Shown here one piece after another: positions 43,544 through 54,699 of a stretch of 64,000 bases of DNA. Source of the DNA: Tritrichomonas musculus (lineage: Eukaryota > Parabasalia > Tritrichomonadida > Tritrichomonadidae); the NCBI GenBank assembly GCA_039105265.1, contig JAPFFF010000003.1, positions 1,364,001 to 1,428,000 on the forward strand, in the 5' to 3' direction. Both the position numbers and the translations under genes were made by a program. Within the stretch, counting starts at the first letter, position 1. Every line of letters starts with the position of its first letter. The notes below the pieces were generated by a model. That model was not told the DNA's origin and ran no database searches. It saw nothing but the letters and a program-made list of their open reading frames with translations.

Positions 43544-43551
43544 CTATAAAT

Positions 43552-44150
43552 AATGTAACCAAGTGCTTTTTGAACAGGAATATAAAACTTGTTTTCTTTA
43601 CTGTAATGATTCCTATACAACTTATATTGAATAGGACAACTTGCTGTGGGAATAATTTTTTCTAAGAAAAATTTTACAAGTTCAGAATCTAACCACGAAT
43701 TGTTGAAATTGTTCAAAATCAAATTTTATAAAAAAAAAAAAAAAAATCAGTGATTAGTCGAACTTTTATAAATGCAGCAATTTCCAGTTAAATCAATCAA
43801 GAGTAACACTTTTTGGAGTCAAACATTTGATTGGTGCTGATAAATGCTTGCCAGACATTTCTAAAGAATCTGTTTGAAATGTCAGACTTTTGATTGATTT
43901 TCAACAACAAATGTCACCTGAATTAAAGAATATAATGAACTAAGAAAAAACTCTGGATGAAAGTGATGAATTACACTCAAATCTTCAAAGATTCTATCAA
44001 AGATATTGAATCGACCAGATTTATATTCAAAAAATGTAGATGCACTACTCCAAAATGGAACCATCAGATTCTTGATTCGTCTTTCTTGTGATAATATGCA
44101 CACAAAAATATATTCAATTACATCTTCGATCCAAAATAAATTGATAGAGA
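43552..44150 (-). pseudogene. Degenerate ORF pair of unknown family, copy A
   Basis: Two minus-strand open stretches kept in all three block copies. The upstream one (to 43882) reads in part SQERRIKNLMVPF and GRFNIFDRIFEDLSVIHHF; the downstream one reads ILNNFNNSWLDSELVKFF and ASCPIQYKLYRNHYSKE. They lie in different frames with stops between. I do not recognise the family. The protein-like composition suggests a gene fragment that was already broken before the block was duplicated. Confidence 0.4.
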
Positions 44151-44174
44151 CATGCTCTCAATTATATTCACATA

Positions 44175-44542
44175 AACTAAGTTTTTTAATTTGTCCCTTC
44201 TTATCGTCCTCTCAAATTTGAATAAAGCTAAATATTTTTTTTTAAGTTATTAAGGCATGAATACCTTCATTCATTTCAGGTCGAGGCTCCCGCTATTACC
44301 TTAACCAATTGGGCTTAGCCCTCAAAGGCTCCCAAAGCTATTTAAAAGGTATTTTTCCTGAATAAAAAACTTTTTTATATTCTTTTTTTTTTATTTTCAT
44401 CTTCTCAAAATTGAAAGATATGGTATTTTAAAAAAAATAATTTGTCCCTACTTATCGTCCTACTTTCTGAAGACTCATAGAAAATTTGAATTAAAAACTC
44501 TCAATTTTTTTGTGAATAAGGTAATAATTAAAAAACTTAGTT
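44175..44542. mobile_element. TA-inserting MITE with inverted ends, present only in copy A
   Basis: The ends AACTAAGTTTTTTAATT and AATTAAAAAACTTAGTT are perfect inverted repeats of 17 bases. Outside them stand TA on each side. Copies B and C show the empty site CACATAAAATGAG with one TA. The 368-base interior includes two forms of TTTGTCCCT(T/A)CTTATCGTCC as direct repeats and a GC-richer core with GGTCGAGGCTCCCGCT. No coding capacity. Probably Tc1/mariner-mobilised. Confidence 0.85.
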
Positions 44543-44576
44543 TAAAATGAGACAAAATTGAATGTTTATATTCTAT

Positions 44577-44577
<1 letters not shown>

Positions 44578-44618
<41 letters not shown>
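44578..44618. repeat. Poly(A) tract at junction of block A and ankyrin gene A
   Basis: A run of 41 A on the plus strand between TTCTATC and CATAATGTAGTAATT. The same junction carries long A tracts in the other two copies (about 57699-57751 and 61917-61962, the latter with a few T). Downstream of the ankyrin gene in its own direction. Confidence 0.9.
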
Positions 44619-44619
<1 letters not shown>

Positions 44620-44672
44620 ATAATGTAGTAATTAATTTTTATTAATCATTAATACTTCTTACTTTCGTCGAC

Positions 44673-45971
44673 TTATGGTTTTACTTTGATCCGTTCTTTA
44701 GATAGAAGGTCAACAATTTCTTGATGATTTCTTCCTCTTGCATAGTCAATGACAGCTTTATAAAAAAATTATTTCAAAAATTCCATAAATCATTCAATTT
44801 TTCAATCCAATGAAAAAAGTTGGATTTGAATTCTATGAATGTTTTTGATGTAAAATGTCTTGAAGGTTGATATCAATACCTTCTTGGCTTATTAATAGTT
44901 CAACAATTTCTTTATGGCCTTTAAATGCAGCAATAGTTAAAGCTGTATTATTAAATGTTCGAGTTAAATTCCATAAATCTTTCAATTTTTCAATATCATG
45001 AAAAAGTTAGATTTGAATTTTATGAATGTTTTTGATGTAAAATGTCTTGAATGTTGATATCAATGCCTTCTTGGATTATTAATAATTCAACAATTTCGTT
45101 ATGGCCATTTGTTGCAGCCCAAATCAACGCCGTCCTATTAAATGTTCGAGTTAAATTCCATAAATCATTCAATTTTTCAATATCATGAAAAAGTTAGATT
45201 TGAATTTTATGAATGTTTTTGATTTAAAATGTCTTGAATGTTGATATCAATGCCTTCTTGGCTTATTAATAGTTCAACAATTTCCTTGTGGCCTTTAAAT
45301 GCAGCAATAGTTAAAGCTGTATTATTAAATGTTCCATTTAAATTCCATAAATCTTTCAATTTTTTAATATCATGAAAAAGTTAGATTTGAATTTTATGAA
45401 TGTTTTTGATGTAAAATGTCTTGAATGTTGATATCAATGCCTTCTTGGCTTATTAATAGTTCAACAATTTCTTTGTGGCCTTTAAATGCAGCATAAATCA
45501 ACGCCGTATCATTAAATGTTCGAGTCAAATTCTATAAATCTTTCAATTTTTCAATATCATGAAAAAGTTAGATTTGAATTTTATGAATGTTTTTGATTTA
45601 AAATGTCTTGAACGTTGATATCAATGCCTTCTTGGCTTATTAATAGTTCAACAATTTCGTTATGGCCATTAAATGCAGCCCAAATCAACGCCGTCCTATT
45701 AAATGTTCGAGTTAAATTCCATAAATCATTTAATTTTTCAATATCATGAAAAAGTTAGATTTGAATTTTATGAATGTTTTTGATTTAAAATGTCTTGAAT
45801 GTTGATATCAATGCCTTCTTGGCTTATTAATAGAGCAACAATTTCTTTATGGCCATTAAATGCAGCAATAATCAACGCCGTCCTATTAAATGTTTGAGTT
45901 AAATTCCATAAATCTTTCAATTTTTCAATATCATGAAAAAAGTTAGATTTGAATGATATGAATGTTTTGTT
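44673..45971 (-). repeat. Ankyrin array A: six 187-bp units plus terminal cap, in alternating frames
   Basis: Lies directly downstream of the 392-codon ORF. The coding-strand word CCAAGAAGG recurs with the complementary TTCTTGG starting at 44881, 45068, 45255, 45442, 45629 and 45816, an exact 187-base period. Each unit encodes one ankyrin repeat (for example TALIWAAFNGHNEIV-LLIS-EGIDIN) and about 88 bases of spacer. Since 187 is not divisible by three, every next ankyrin repeat is in a new frame. The last unit is a C-terminal cap, IDYARGRNHQEIVDLLSKER, ending in a stop at 44673-44675. Ankyrin portions contain no internal stops; spacers contain a stop in the incoming frame (CAT-TCA-TAA). Either a decayed array or an unusual expression mode. 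Confidence 0.75.
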
Positions 45972-47150
45972 TTAAAACGTTGTTTGAATAATGAATATTT
46001 TAATTGTTGCATTGATGTCAATGGTTCCTTCGGTCAAATAAAGTTTCACAAGTGTGTAATAATCAAATTCACATAAATAAAAAAGCATGTTTTTGTATTT
46101 CATGTTCGCTGGGAAAAAACAGTAATTGTGTGATTCAACTGCATATCGATAAAGATTGTCAAAGTATTTGTTTTCAATGCTATTTTGTAGATCTTCTTCT
46201 TTGATTAAATTATCAATGATGTAGTTTGAAATTTCGTTGTGATGACATTTAATCGATTCGTTAAGAATTTCTTCATATTTATTTTCTGGTGGTGAAACAT
46301 GATTGTCTTCAAGATATTTGATCAGTTCTGCATTACAACTGTGAATCCCATAAATCCACATCGATGATGTCAGTTCAACTCCTTTCTTTTCCATGTATTT
46401 GATGATGTCATTCGAGCCATAAAATGATGCATATTCAAGCAGACTGATTTCGTCTTTATCTGTCAAAAGTTGATTAGTTTCAAAAATTGATTTTTTAATG
46501 CAAATTTCAAGTGACAAATTTCTTTGTTCTGTAAATCTGATAAATTCTTCGATTTCGTTATTTCGAATCAGTTCACATAAACAATCATCATTCAATCCTT
46601 CTCGTCGTTTTTCATAGAATTTGGATTCAGGTTCTTTATTCAGACGTTCAATAAATTCGGAATCTTCTAATGATTGATTCTCGCTGCAGTACTTTTCAAT
46701 GTTTTCTTTTGTGAGAAACCGTTTGATTTCTGGTTGAAAATATTCACAATAGTTCTTTTCGACATATTCTGAACTCGTAATTATTGAAAAAATGGATTCA
46801 TCAATTATCATCACTTTTTCTTCAAGAAGAAATAGAAGCATTCTCTTGTTGTCTTTGAAAATGTTGAATATTTCGGAATTCGAAAAATATTTTTGGACAT
46901 CTTGTTTGATTCCTCTTAAAAATCGCTCAAATTTACAAATAAAATTCACAAAACGATGATGATTGTTCACAATGCTGACTATTAATTGTAATAATGCTTT
47001 GAACACATGTTCTTCGTTAATTAGTTGTTGTTTCGAGAAAAGATTAATGAAATTGTCATATTTGTCTTCGGTATCTGACTCATCTTCAAGAAATTCCAGA
47101 AGGGAACTTTGAATACTTTTCATTTTATCAACAAATGTTTCGGAACTCAT
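45972..47150 (-). CDS. DUF3447 ankyrin-type protein, copy A
   Basis: A 392-residue protein beginning MSSETFVDKMKSIQSSLLEF, typical of the trichomonad DUF3447-ankyrin family. Helical N-terminal half (SEIFNIFKDNKRMLLFLLEEK near 92-112), then the DUF3447 core at about 234-312 with SLLEYASFYGSNDIIKYM, VELTSSMWIYGIHSCNAELI and ESIKCHHNEISNYI. It ends with an ankyrin-like half repeat (YTLVKLYLTEGTIDIN) and a stop shortly after, exactly where the downstream out-of-frame array begins. Role unknown; the family probably mediates protein binding. Copy A differs from copy B at residue 356 (Leu versus Phe) and from copy C at residues 363 and 391. Such identity means very recent duplication. Confidence 0.85.
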   Translation of the reverse strand: MSSETFVDKMKSIQSSLLEFLEDESDTEDKYDNFINLFSKQQLINEEHVFKALLQLIVSIVNNHHRFVNFICKFERFLRGIKQDVQKYFSNSEIFNIFKDNKRMLLFLLEEKVMIIDESIFSIITSSEYVEKNYCEYFQPEIKRFLTKENIEKYCSENQSLEDSEFIERLNKEPESKFYEKRREGLNDDCLCELIRNNEIEEFIRFTEQRNLSLEICIKKSIFETNQLLTDKDEISLLEYASFYGSNDIIKYMEKKGVELTSSMWIYGIHSCNAELIKYLEDNHVSPPENKYEEILNESIKCHHNEISNYIIDNLIKEEDLQNSIENKYFDNLYRYAVESHNYCFFPANMKYKNMLFYLCEFDYYTLVKLYLTEGTIDINATIKIFIIQTTF

Positions 47151-47400
47151 TTATCAAAATTTTAACAAAATTTTGTCCAAAATCTCTGAAATGTGATATG
47201 AAATATATTTTTTATAATCTACATATACAGCAATTTTGGAAATAAAATATTATTATTTTTTTTTTTAGGAAACAAAATAGTATAATTTTAATTTTTTACA
47301 GAGTAGCTGCAACGAAATTTCTTGGACACGCCCTCTCAAAAAGTGGACTGTCAAATTGATTTTTCTCATTGGTAAGAAGGTTTTATGATTTTATAATAAT
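47151..47400. repeat. Ankyrin gene 5' flank, type 1 (shared with copy C)
   Basis: The flank matches 63746-64000 to the window end, including GAGTAGCTGCAACGAAATTT and GGACACGCCCTCTCAAAAAG. Copy B shares only the first 150 bases (to about 59870) and then departs. A promoter must lie here, but no clear Inr was seen. Confidence 0.8.
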
Positions 47401-48250
47401 ATAATATAAAACTTAATTTTGAGCGTTTGCACTTTTTAAATAAAAGATTAAAATTCCTGGGAAAAATGTAAAAATTCACGATGCTAAAAATGCGCATGCG
47501 GTCATCCTTTATTTGGTAAAAATATAAAATTAATTATAAATAAATAAATATCAAATATATGAGAATAATTCCTTGGTCGCGTTAAGCATAATTTTAATTT
47601 TATTCATGAAGAGAATTATAAATCAAATAATGCTTTTTTATGATTTAACTAACTATCATCATATTATAAGCATGATTCGTTTGGTAAATTATTGATAAAT
47701 ATCAAAATAAATACTTATTGTGACGTTGATACCAAAATAAAAACAAAAGAAATTATTTGGATATTTGTGAAGTTTACATCATTAACGTATATAGAATTTT
47801 ATTCAATATTAAACCTCAATCCTAGATAAAATTGTAAAAAAAAAAATTTAAAAAATATTTTGATATGTTTGCCAGCACCAGATAAGTTAAAAGATAAACT
47901 ATAGTTATCCCTTTGGTCTTTAATATAGAAGAAAATTTCTCTTTAAATTGAAAAATATTTTTTTGAATTTTGACCAAAAACGCATTAATTGAATAGCTTT
48001 CTTATTAAAAAATAGAGATCATCTATATACAAATGCAATTTGATGGTTGAAAAGAAAAAATAATGACGAATATATGAATTATGACATTTTGAAATATCAA
48101 TACAATTTCAATTTTTTTTGATTAAATCTGAAAAAAAGTATATGATATGAAAAGATATCAACATCATGATACTATATTTTTAATTTATTTTTAATTTTGT
48201 TGATTATGTTTCCTAAAAAAGTTCATTTAAAATTTCGCAGTCTCACCTCT
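47401..48250. other. Unique AT-rich DNA between copies A and B
   Basis: No gene or repeat recognised over about 850 bases. Confidence 0.4.
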
Positions 48251-49124
48251 GAGAAGAATAATTTCAAAAAAATCTTGTTTCAAATTTAAAATTAATATAT
48301 ATCGATATTTTAGATTGTAAAAGAAGAAAGAAGCCTTTACATCTATTTTTTATAAAACTTCAAAAATTTCAACGTTATTTCATCTTTGAAGTTTGATCAT
48401 ATTTTCATGTTGATGTGACTATAAAACATCTTTTATCATTATATCTGATAATTTTTCCAGTTGAATGAGAGCAGTTCTAGATTTTTTTTAAATTTAATAC
48501 TAATATTACATATTTTAAAAAATAGATATAATTTCACTTTCATATTTGAACATTTTATAAATTATTATTATGCTTTTTTGCCTTTCTATTCCATTTTTTC
48601 TACTAAATTTAAATTTGAGTAATTTTTATTTTTTCAAATAAATAATAACAAAACTTAAAAATACGATTATCACCAGAACTTTTTGATTAGTGATTAGCCG
48701 AATTTAACCAATAACCGATATTTTGTATTCAAGTTTTCGTTCATTCAAAAAGTTCTGATAATAATCGTCTTTGATCGGCATCTTCTCAATTTATCTTGGT
48801 GGATTTTTATATATCTGATTACTTTGCCTACAAGAAGAGTCGAAATCAGCCAATTTATAAATCATTCCTTCATATGTATAACTAGATCTCCTTATGCTTT
48901 GCTTTTATTTTTACAATTTGCTCAGATTTAAGGCGAAATCTTTTTTACAGTCTAGTCAAAAAATATGAAATCGTCAAAAAATTCTTATAAAAATGGAAAA
49001 CACTCAATTTTTTTGAGTAAATATTGTATTATATATAATGAGTGTTTATAAAAAGAATTGATCAATTGAATTTGACCTTATTTCTTTGAAAAAGTAGCTT
49101 TCACAACTTTTTAAGTATTGAGAT

Positions 49125-49384
49125 CCTATAAATATTATCATCATTTCAGTTTATAGAAGAAGGAAATAACAAAGGAATGATGATTATAATCAATCAAATG
49201 GATCATTTAACTTTCGAAATATATTTGAAAGTAATGAATTTCTTTCTTTTGACATCCTTCTCGACGTGAACTACACGTTGGAATTTTAATTGAGACAGTG
49301 TGAATTCATATAGATTTAAATTTTATTATTTAATACTTAATTTAATACTTAATAAATCAATGTACACTTTTTGGTGGAGATAAC
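49125..49384 (+). repeat. Dispersed repeat within block B (inverted relative at 38037-38293)
   Basis: Reads GAAGGAAATAACAAAGGAAT and GAACTACACGTTGGAATTTT in this strand; the 38-kb copy is the reverse complement. It abuts the truncated mariner-type MITE on its left. Confidence 0.7.
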
Positions 49385-49519
49385 TAATGCTTAATTGAAT
49401 ATCTTTAATTCCATTGGATGATAAAATCATACAAATTATATCATGAAAAAATTTCACAATCTGGTCTATGTTCAATATTAGCTATTGTATTTTTAATCTC
49501 AGGCACAGATATTGAATTT

Positions 49520-50149
49520 TTATTCAACTTTGATCATTCTTGAAATAATGTAACCAAGTGCTTTTTGAACAGGAATATAAAACTTGTTTTCTTTACTGTA
49601 ATGATTCCTATACAACTTATATTGAATAGGACAACTTGCTGTGGGAGTAATTTTTTCTAAGAAAAATTTTACAAGTTCAGAATCTAACCACGAATTGTTG
49701 AAATTGTTCAAAATCAAATTTTATAAAAAAAAAAAAAATCAGTGATTAGTCGAACTTTTATAAATGCAGCAATTTTCAGTTAAATCAATCAAGAGTAACA
49801 CTTTTTGGAGTCAAACATTTGATTGGTGCTGATAAATGCTTGCCAGACATTTCTAAAGAATCTGCTTGAAATGTCAGACTTTTGATTGATTTTCAACAAC
49901 AAATGTCACCTGAATTAAAGAATTTAATGAACTAAGAAAAAACTCTGGATGAAAGTGATGAATTACACTCAAATCTTCAAAGATTCTATCAAAGATATTG
50001 AATCGACCAGATTTATATTCAAAAAATGTAGATGCACTACTCCCAAATGGAACCATCAGATTCTTGATTCGTCTTTCTTGTGATAATATGCACACAAAAA
50101 TATATTCAATTACATCTTCGATCCAAAATAAATTGATAGAGACATGCTC
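49520..50149 (-). pseudogene. Degenerate ORF pair of unknown family, copy B
   Basis: Same two open stretches as in copy A (minus strand, ORF starts at 50095 and 49717). The upstream frame is open a further 18 codons before its first Met (HVSINLFWIEDVIEYIF), so that Met is probably internal. One substitution against copies A and C (LNSLIQV for LYSLIQV). Family not recognised. Confidence 0.4.
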
Positions 50150-50200
50150 TCAATTATATTCACATAAAATGAGACAAAATTGAATGTTTTTATTCTATCA

Positions 50201-51589
50201 AAAGGGGAGTCAAAATAGGTTTTTTATCGATCAAAGAATTATGATATATAAATAGGCAAAATAGATTTAATATGATATAATAAGAAAAAGTTAAATAGAA
50301 CTTGTTGAATAATATAGTAGGGGAAAAAAGATAAATCAAAAAATATGAAATTTTATGAAAAAGTCAAACTTTTTGATAGAAAATAACTTTTTTCAATTCA
50401 AAATTTTTTATCCAATTTCAATTAAATTTTATAAAATAAATTTATCATCATAATCTTTATATTTTCTCTTTTTATATTCTTTAATTTTGTTTTTTATATA
50501 TATATTGAAAGTATTATATAGAAATATCTAAAAAATATATTTTTTTAGTTAGGATAAAACATCAAATAAATAATAAATATTTTTTAAAAAAGATGTTAAA
50601 AAATTATTTTAAAAATGTGTTTATATAAACGTATTAGAAATATATTGAAATTAAATTATAAAATTAATAACATATATCATTAAGATGAAATATTTTTTTA
50701 AAATAAAAGTTTTTTAAAAGAAAAAAAACAAAGAAATTTTATAATTCATGTTAGAGTTTAAATGAATCCTAAAAGCATAATGGTTTGGTATATAATGCTG
50801 GACATTAAACTAAGAAAGCATATATGAACTCTGGTATATCATCAACACCAGAAATTATCAAATAGAAATCATTTTTTTAAAACAATTGAAATATCATAAT
50901 AATCAGATTTTTTCAAATGATACATCTATTTTTTTAAATTTAAATTCTTTCCATTTTCCCAGATTAAAAAATATTGATATCAAAAAGCTTTTATATGCTT
51001 TTAAATCAACGTTATTATTAATATACCTTGAAAATTTATTAAATTATCTTTTAATTTGGTGTGTAAATCAGTAATATATTCATAAACAACCAAAAAAATT
51101 ATTTTTAGATAAATCTTTTAAAAAGTTAGACTGAAACCTTTCAAATTTTATCCTAATCTCTGAAAAAAATTCTATTAAAGAAAAAATAATATTCTCAAAA
51201 ATAAAATAAAACAATTCAATTAAATGGTCTGGTTCGGCTCAAATTTTTTTTTTAAATGCTTGTCTTTGAAATTTATTTTTTTGTGATTATCTTTTAATTC
51301 CTACTATTATTTTGTTTGAAGCCAAAAAAACGTAAATGCTATTTTACTTATATTTTCCAAAAATACTAATAGCAAATAGAAATATTCTTTAAGTAAATAG
51401 AAAAAACATGTTTTGCAAAAAAATCAATATAATACTTAATAAAATAAGGCAATAATTAGAATATATGTTTTTATATTATTACAAAATGTATATAAATAAA
51501 TATTATTCATATATATATAATATAATTTAAGATAATTATATTTATTTAAAACAAAAAAACGTTAATATTTGAGAAAGAGATTCCCCTTT
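50201..51589. mobile_element. Approximately 1.4-kb AT-rich insertion with short inverted ends
   Basis: The left end is AAAGGGGAGTCAAAATAGG and the inward-read right end AAAGGGGAATCTCTTTC, giving an 8-10 base inverted repeat. TTCTATCA precedes the left end (50193-50200) and, once the 6.1-kb element nested at the right edge is removed, also follows the right end. Copies A and C have an uninterrupted TTCTATC plus A tract here. No coding capacity; family uncertain. Confidence 0.5.
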
Positions 51590-54500
51590 TTCGGGGATAA
51601 ATCAAAAAAACCAATTCAATTTTTTTTGCTCTTTTCAATTTTCACTTTTTGTTAAGGTGCTTCTGATTCATTTTTTTTAAAAAAATCAAAAAAACCTAAA
51701 ATCTTCAGAATTTTTCTCAAAAAAAAAGTTCCGTTAAAATCAAAAGCACCTAACCTTACGTTTAGATTAAAAATACAGAAATCAATATATAAATACATTG
51801 TTTTGTAAACAATTTAAGCCGAATAAAATAGTAAACATAATATGCACTCTTTTAAATTTGATTATATTTTTAAAATTTGGTCGTAATTGGAAACTTTCAA
51901 AATCTCAATATATCTTGATTTTTAAAAACACCATATATACTAATTTTCTGAAAATAAAATACATTTTATTAACATTTCGGTACAAATAATTCTTTTTTTT
52001 GTGTATATTTTATATTATTAATTTAATTTTAAATATGTGTAATTGTAAAAAATACTTATTATTCAATATAATTAAGGATAATATAAATATCAAAAATACA
52101 AGCACATATTTTTAATAATTTTATTATTAAAAATTGTTTCTGTCGCATATTATTATACCAAAATTATTTTTGTCATGAATATCAATATTAATCATATTTA
52201 TTAAGTACAAATCCTTTGCATTGTTTATTTTATGCTAATTTTTAATTCTTCAATTAATTTTATATGAGTTAAACATATTTTATATTGAGGAAAAAATATA
52301 TCAGAAATAAATTGAATGCTATTCAAATTTGAATATAATATAATTGATAAATAAAATATAAAAAAAACTAAAATATCTTTTTATAACAATAAAAAATATA
52401 ATAATAATTATATCAATAGTATTTTATATCTATTAAATATTCAAAAAAATAAATATGATCAACAAATGATATATTTATAGAGGTGTTTTCACCAATATTA
52501 AAAACGTCATATTTTTTTTTGTGATCAATATTTTAAAATGAAATTTGGTATAATTTCATATTATCAGATTCTTAATAATATTGCACCACATATGAATTGT
52601 TTTAAGAATTTTGATAAAATAATTAAATTGAGTAATTTGAAATGACTTTTAGCACTTTTGATGTTTTTTATATCAATATAGCTTATACAAATATTCTAAA
52701 AGCATTTTTAAGTATGAATTTCATCCTATATTAAAAAAACACTCAGAAAAATGAGTTTGTTTTTAAATGATTCCCACAGACTTTTTTCCATTACAGATTT
52801 TCTAGCAGTTTTTTATTTCTATTTTTAATATATTAATAAAAATAAAAACATTAAAATATTTTAAATATATCGAGTGAATTCAAGATATGATCATTTTAAG
52901 TTTTTATCATCGTTCATTCAATTAATTTGTAACATAATTTAAATTTTTTTTATTTATATAACATATTTTTATAAATATTAATGCTTTTTATGTACAATAA
53001 TAAATCTATAAATTATATATTATAAATTGTATATCTTATAAAACTTGTTTTTATTATGATTTTATTATTTTGTATACTTGAGAGCTTAATTCAAATTTTT
53101 CAATTCGATCAATTTCATTAAATTTATGCTTTTTTCTTAGCTTTTAAAAAAGATTGAATATAAAAATAATAAAAATAATAAATATATGCATTTACTGTAT
53201 ATGAATAAAACAATAAAAAAGATAAAAATAATATTTTTAAGAAATTTACAACATCTAATTGAAATTTGATAAACTAAACAAAAATAAATCATATTTATCT
53301 TATAAAAACTTTTATTTTTTGCAGATAAGTGTTATAATTAATCATAATCAGAAAAAAGCTTTTAATAATAGGTTTTATTGAATTAAAAAAGCTTACTTTT
53401 GAAATTAAATATAAACATACAAATATAAATAATCTTCATAATTTATAATTACAATAAAAAAGTCATATTTTATTATTACTTTTAAGAATAAATGTAATAA
53501 TAACTTTTCAATATTCTTCAGAATTTTCAAAAAAATTCAATCATATTTATTCAATTTTGATAAAATTTTAATCATTTATATCTTAAAATTTTGCGATAGT
53601 TTTTAGTTATAAATTTATAAATAATCTAATTTATTAAAAATATATATAATATTAAATTATTATGCAAATTACATGAGAAAATTATTGGTGAATACACCTC
53701 TATATTTATTAATTATGGATTTTTTTTTTTAATAAAATAAAGAACTAATAGATAATTTTGACAAATATATAATAATAATTGTTCCTATATAAACAATATT
53801 TATTCTATTTACTTTATAATATCATCTAATATATCGGTTTGATATAAATAATTATCATTTTAATTATTTTTTGGATAAAACAAATAATTCAGATTAAGAA
53901 CAATTTATAAATCATTTATAAAGTATTTATAACTGACTAAAGCAGGAAAAAATAGGCAATTGAATAAAATTCATCCTGAATCATCCATTTTTTTATGATT
54001 TTTGGTCTAATGAATATTATTAATTTATATATTTTCGTATGTTTATTAATAAATAATTGTTAATTCAACGATTTAGCCAGAAAATGAAATTTTAAAGTCA
54101 TTCGTAAATGATTATAAAAAAATTTTTTTTTGTTTCATTATATTTCCTCAAATATTTATTTGCATAAATAGTATTTATTTTATATATAAGCAAACAGATT
54201 TATTTGAATTTAAAATGATAGGGATAATAAAAAAAATAATCAATTATTTTATACATTATTTAAAATATAAATATATACTCATATCATGCATAACAATAAT
54301 ATTTTATCATGAATTTAATTTAATGTTATCAACTACTAGGAGAGAAGACAATTTTTTTTGAAGTAGACAGTTTTTTCCTAGACCTTTAAATGATATTTAT
54401 TTATTTTATATGATAATGTAAATTATTCAATTTCTTTGAATAGTATAAAATGCAATATTTTGACTTATATCCAATAAATATTAATAAAAATAATATAATA

Positions 54501-54699
54501 ATATATGATATTATATAAAGATTTAAATATATAAAAATCAACTTTATAATCACTGCCTCACATCCAAATATATATAATATATTAATAATATTTTGAGTCC
54601 TCTGAATGAAGTGATCAGATATATATAACCTATTAGTTGATGTAATATCATTAGGATTGAAAGAGAATAATACGGAGCATTCATAAATTTATCATAAAT

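Larger units (their letters stand above)
43020..44577. repeat. Duplicated block, copy A (diverged, carries two insertions)
   Basis: Corresponds to the right part of the block in copies B (to 50200) and C (to 61918). Matching words include TGTTCAATATTAGCTATTGT near 43038 and, after the inserted MITE, TAATGTAACCAAGTGCTTTT from 43551. The first 90 bases differ from B and C by roughly 15 percent by eye, the rest by little. Insertions at 43113-43543 and 44175-44542 are absent from B and C. Confidence 0.85.
48251..50200. repeat. Duplicated block, copy B
   Basis: About 1.95 kb nearly identical to 59970-61918, starting GAGAAGAATAATTTCAAAAA and ending ATGTTTTTATTCTATC. Differences seen by eye are a handful of single bases and A-tract lengths. 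The right third is shared with copy A. It contains a left end of a mariner-type MITE (CAGTCTAGTCAAAAAATATG from 48948, preceded by TA) that has lost its right end, the dispersed repeat 49125-49384 and the degenerate ORF pair. Confidence 0.9.

Noticed and set aside
44673-45971. Canonical spliceosomal introns between ankyrin repeats
   Set aside because: The spacers have no GT donor near the ankyrin end and no ACTAAC-type branch with the usual trichomonad 3' signal, although TTTAAC ... TAG before the next repeat was looked at.
44881-45990. CRISPR-like array (regular 187-bp spacing)
   Set aside because: The units are near-identical along their whole length and encode ankyrin repeats; there are no short repeats with unique spacers.
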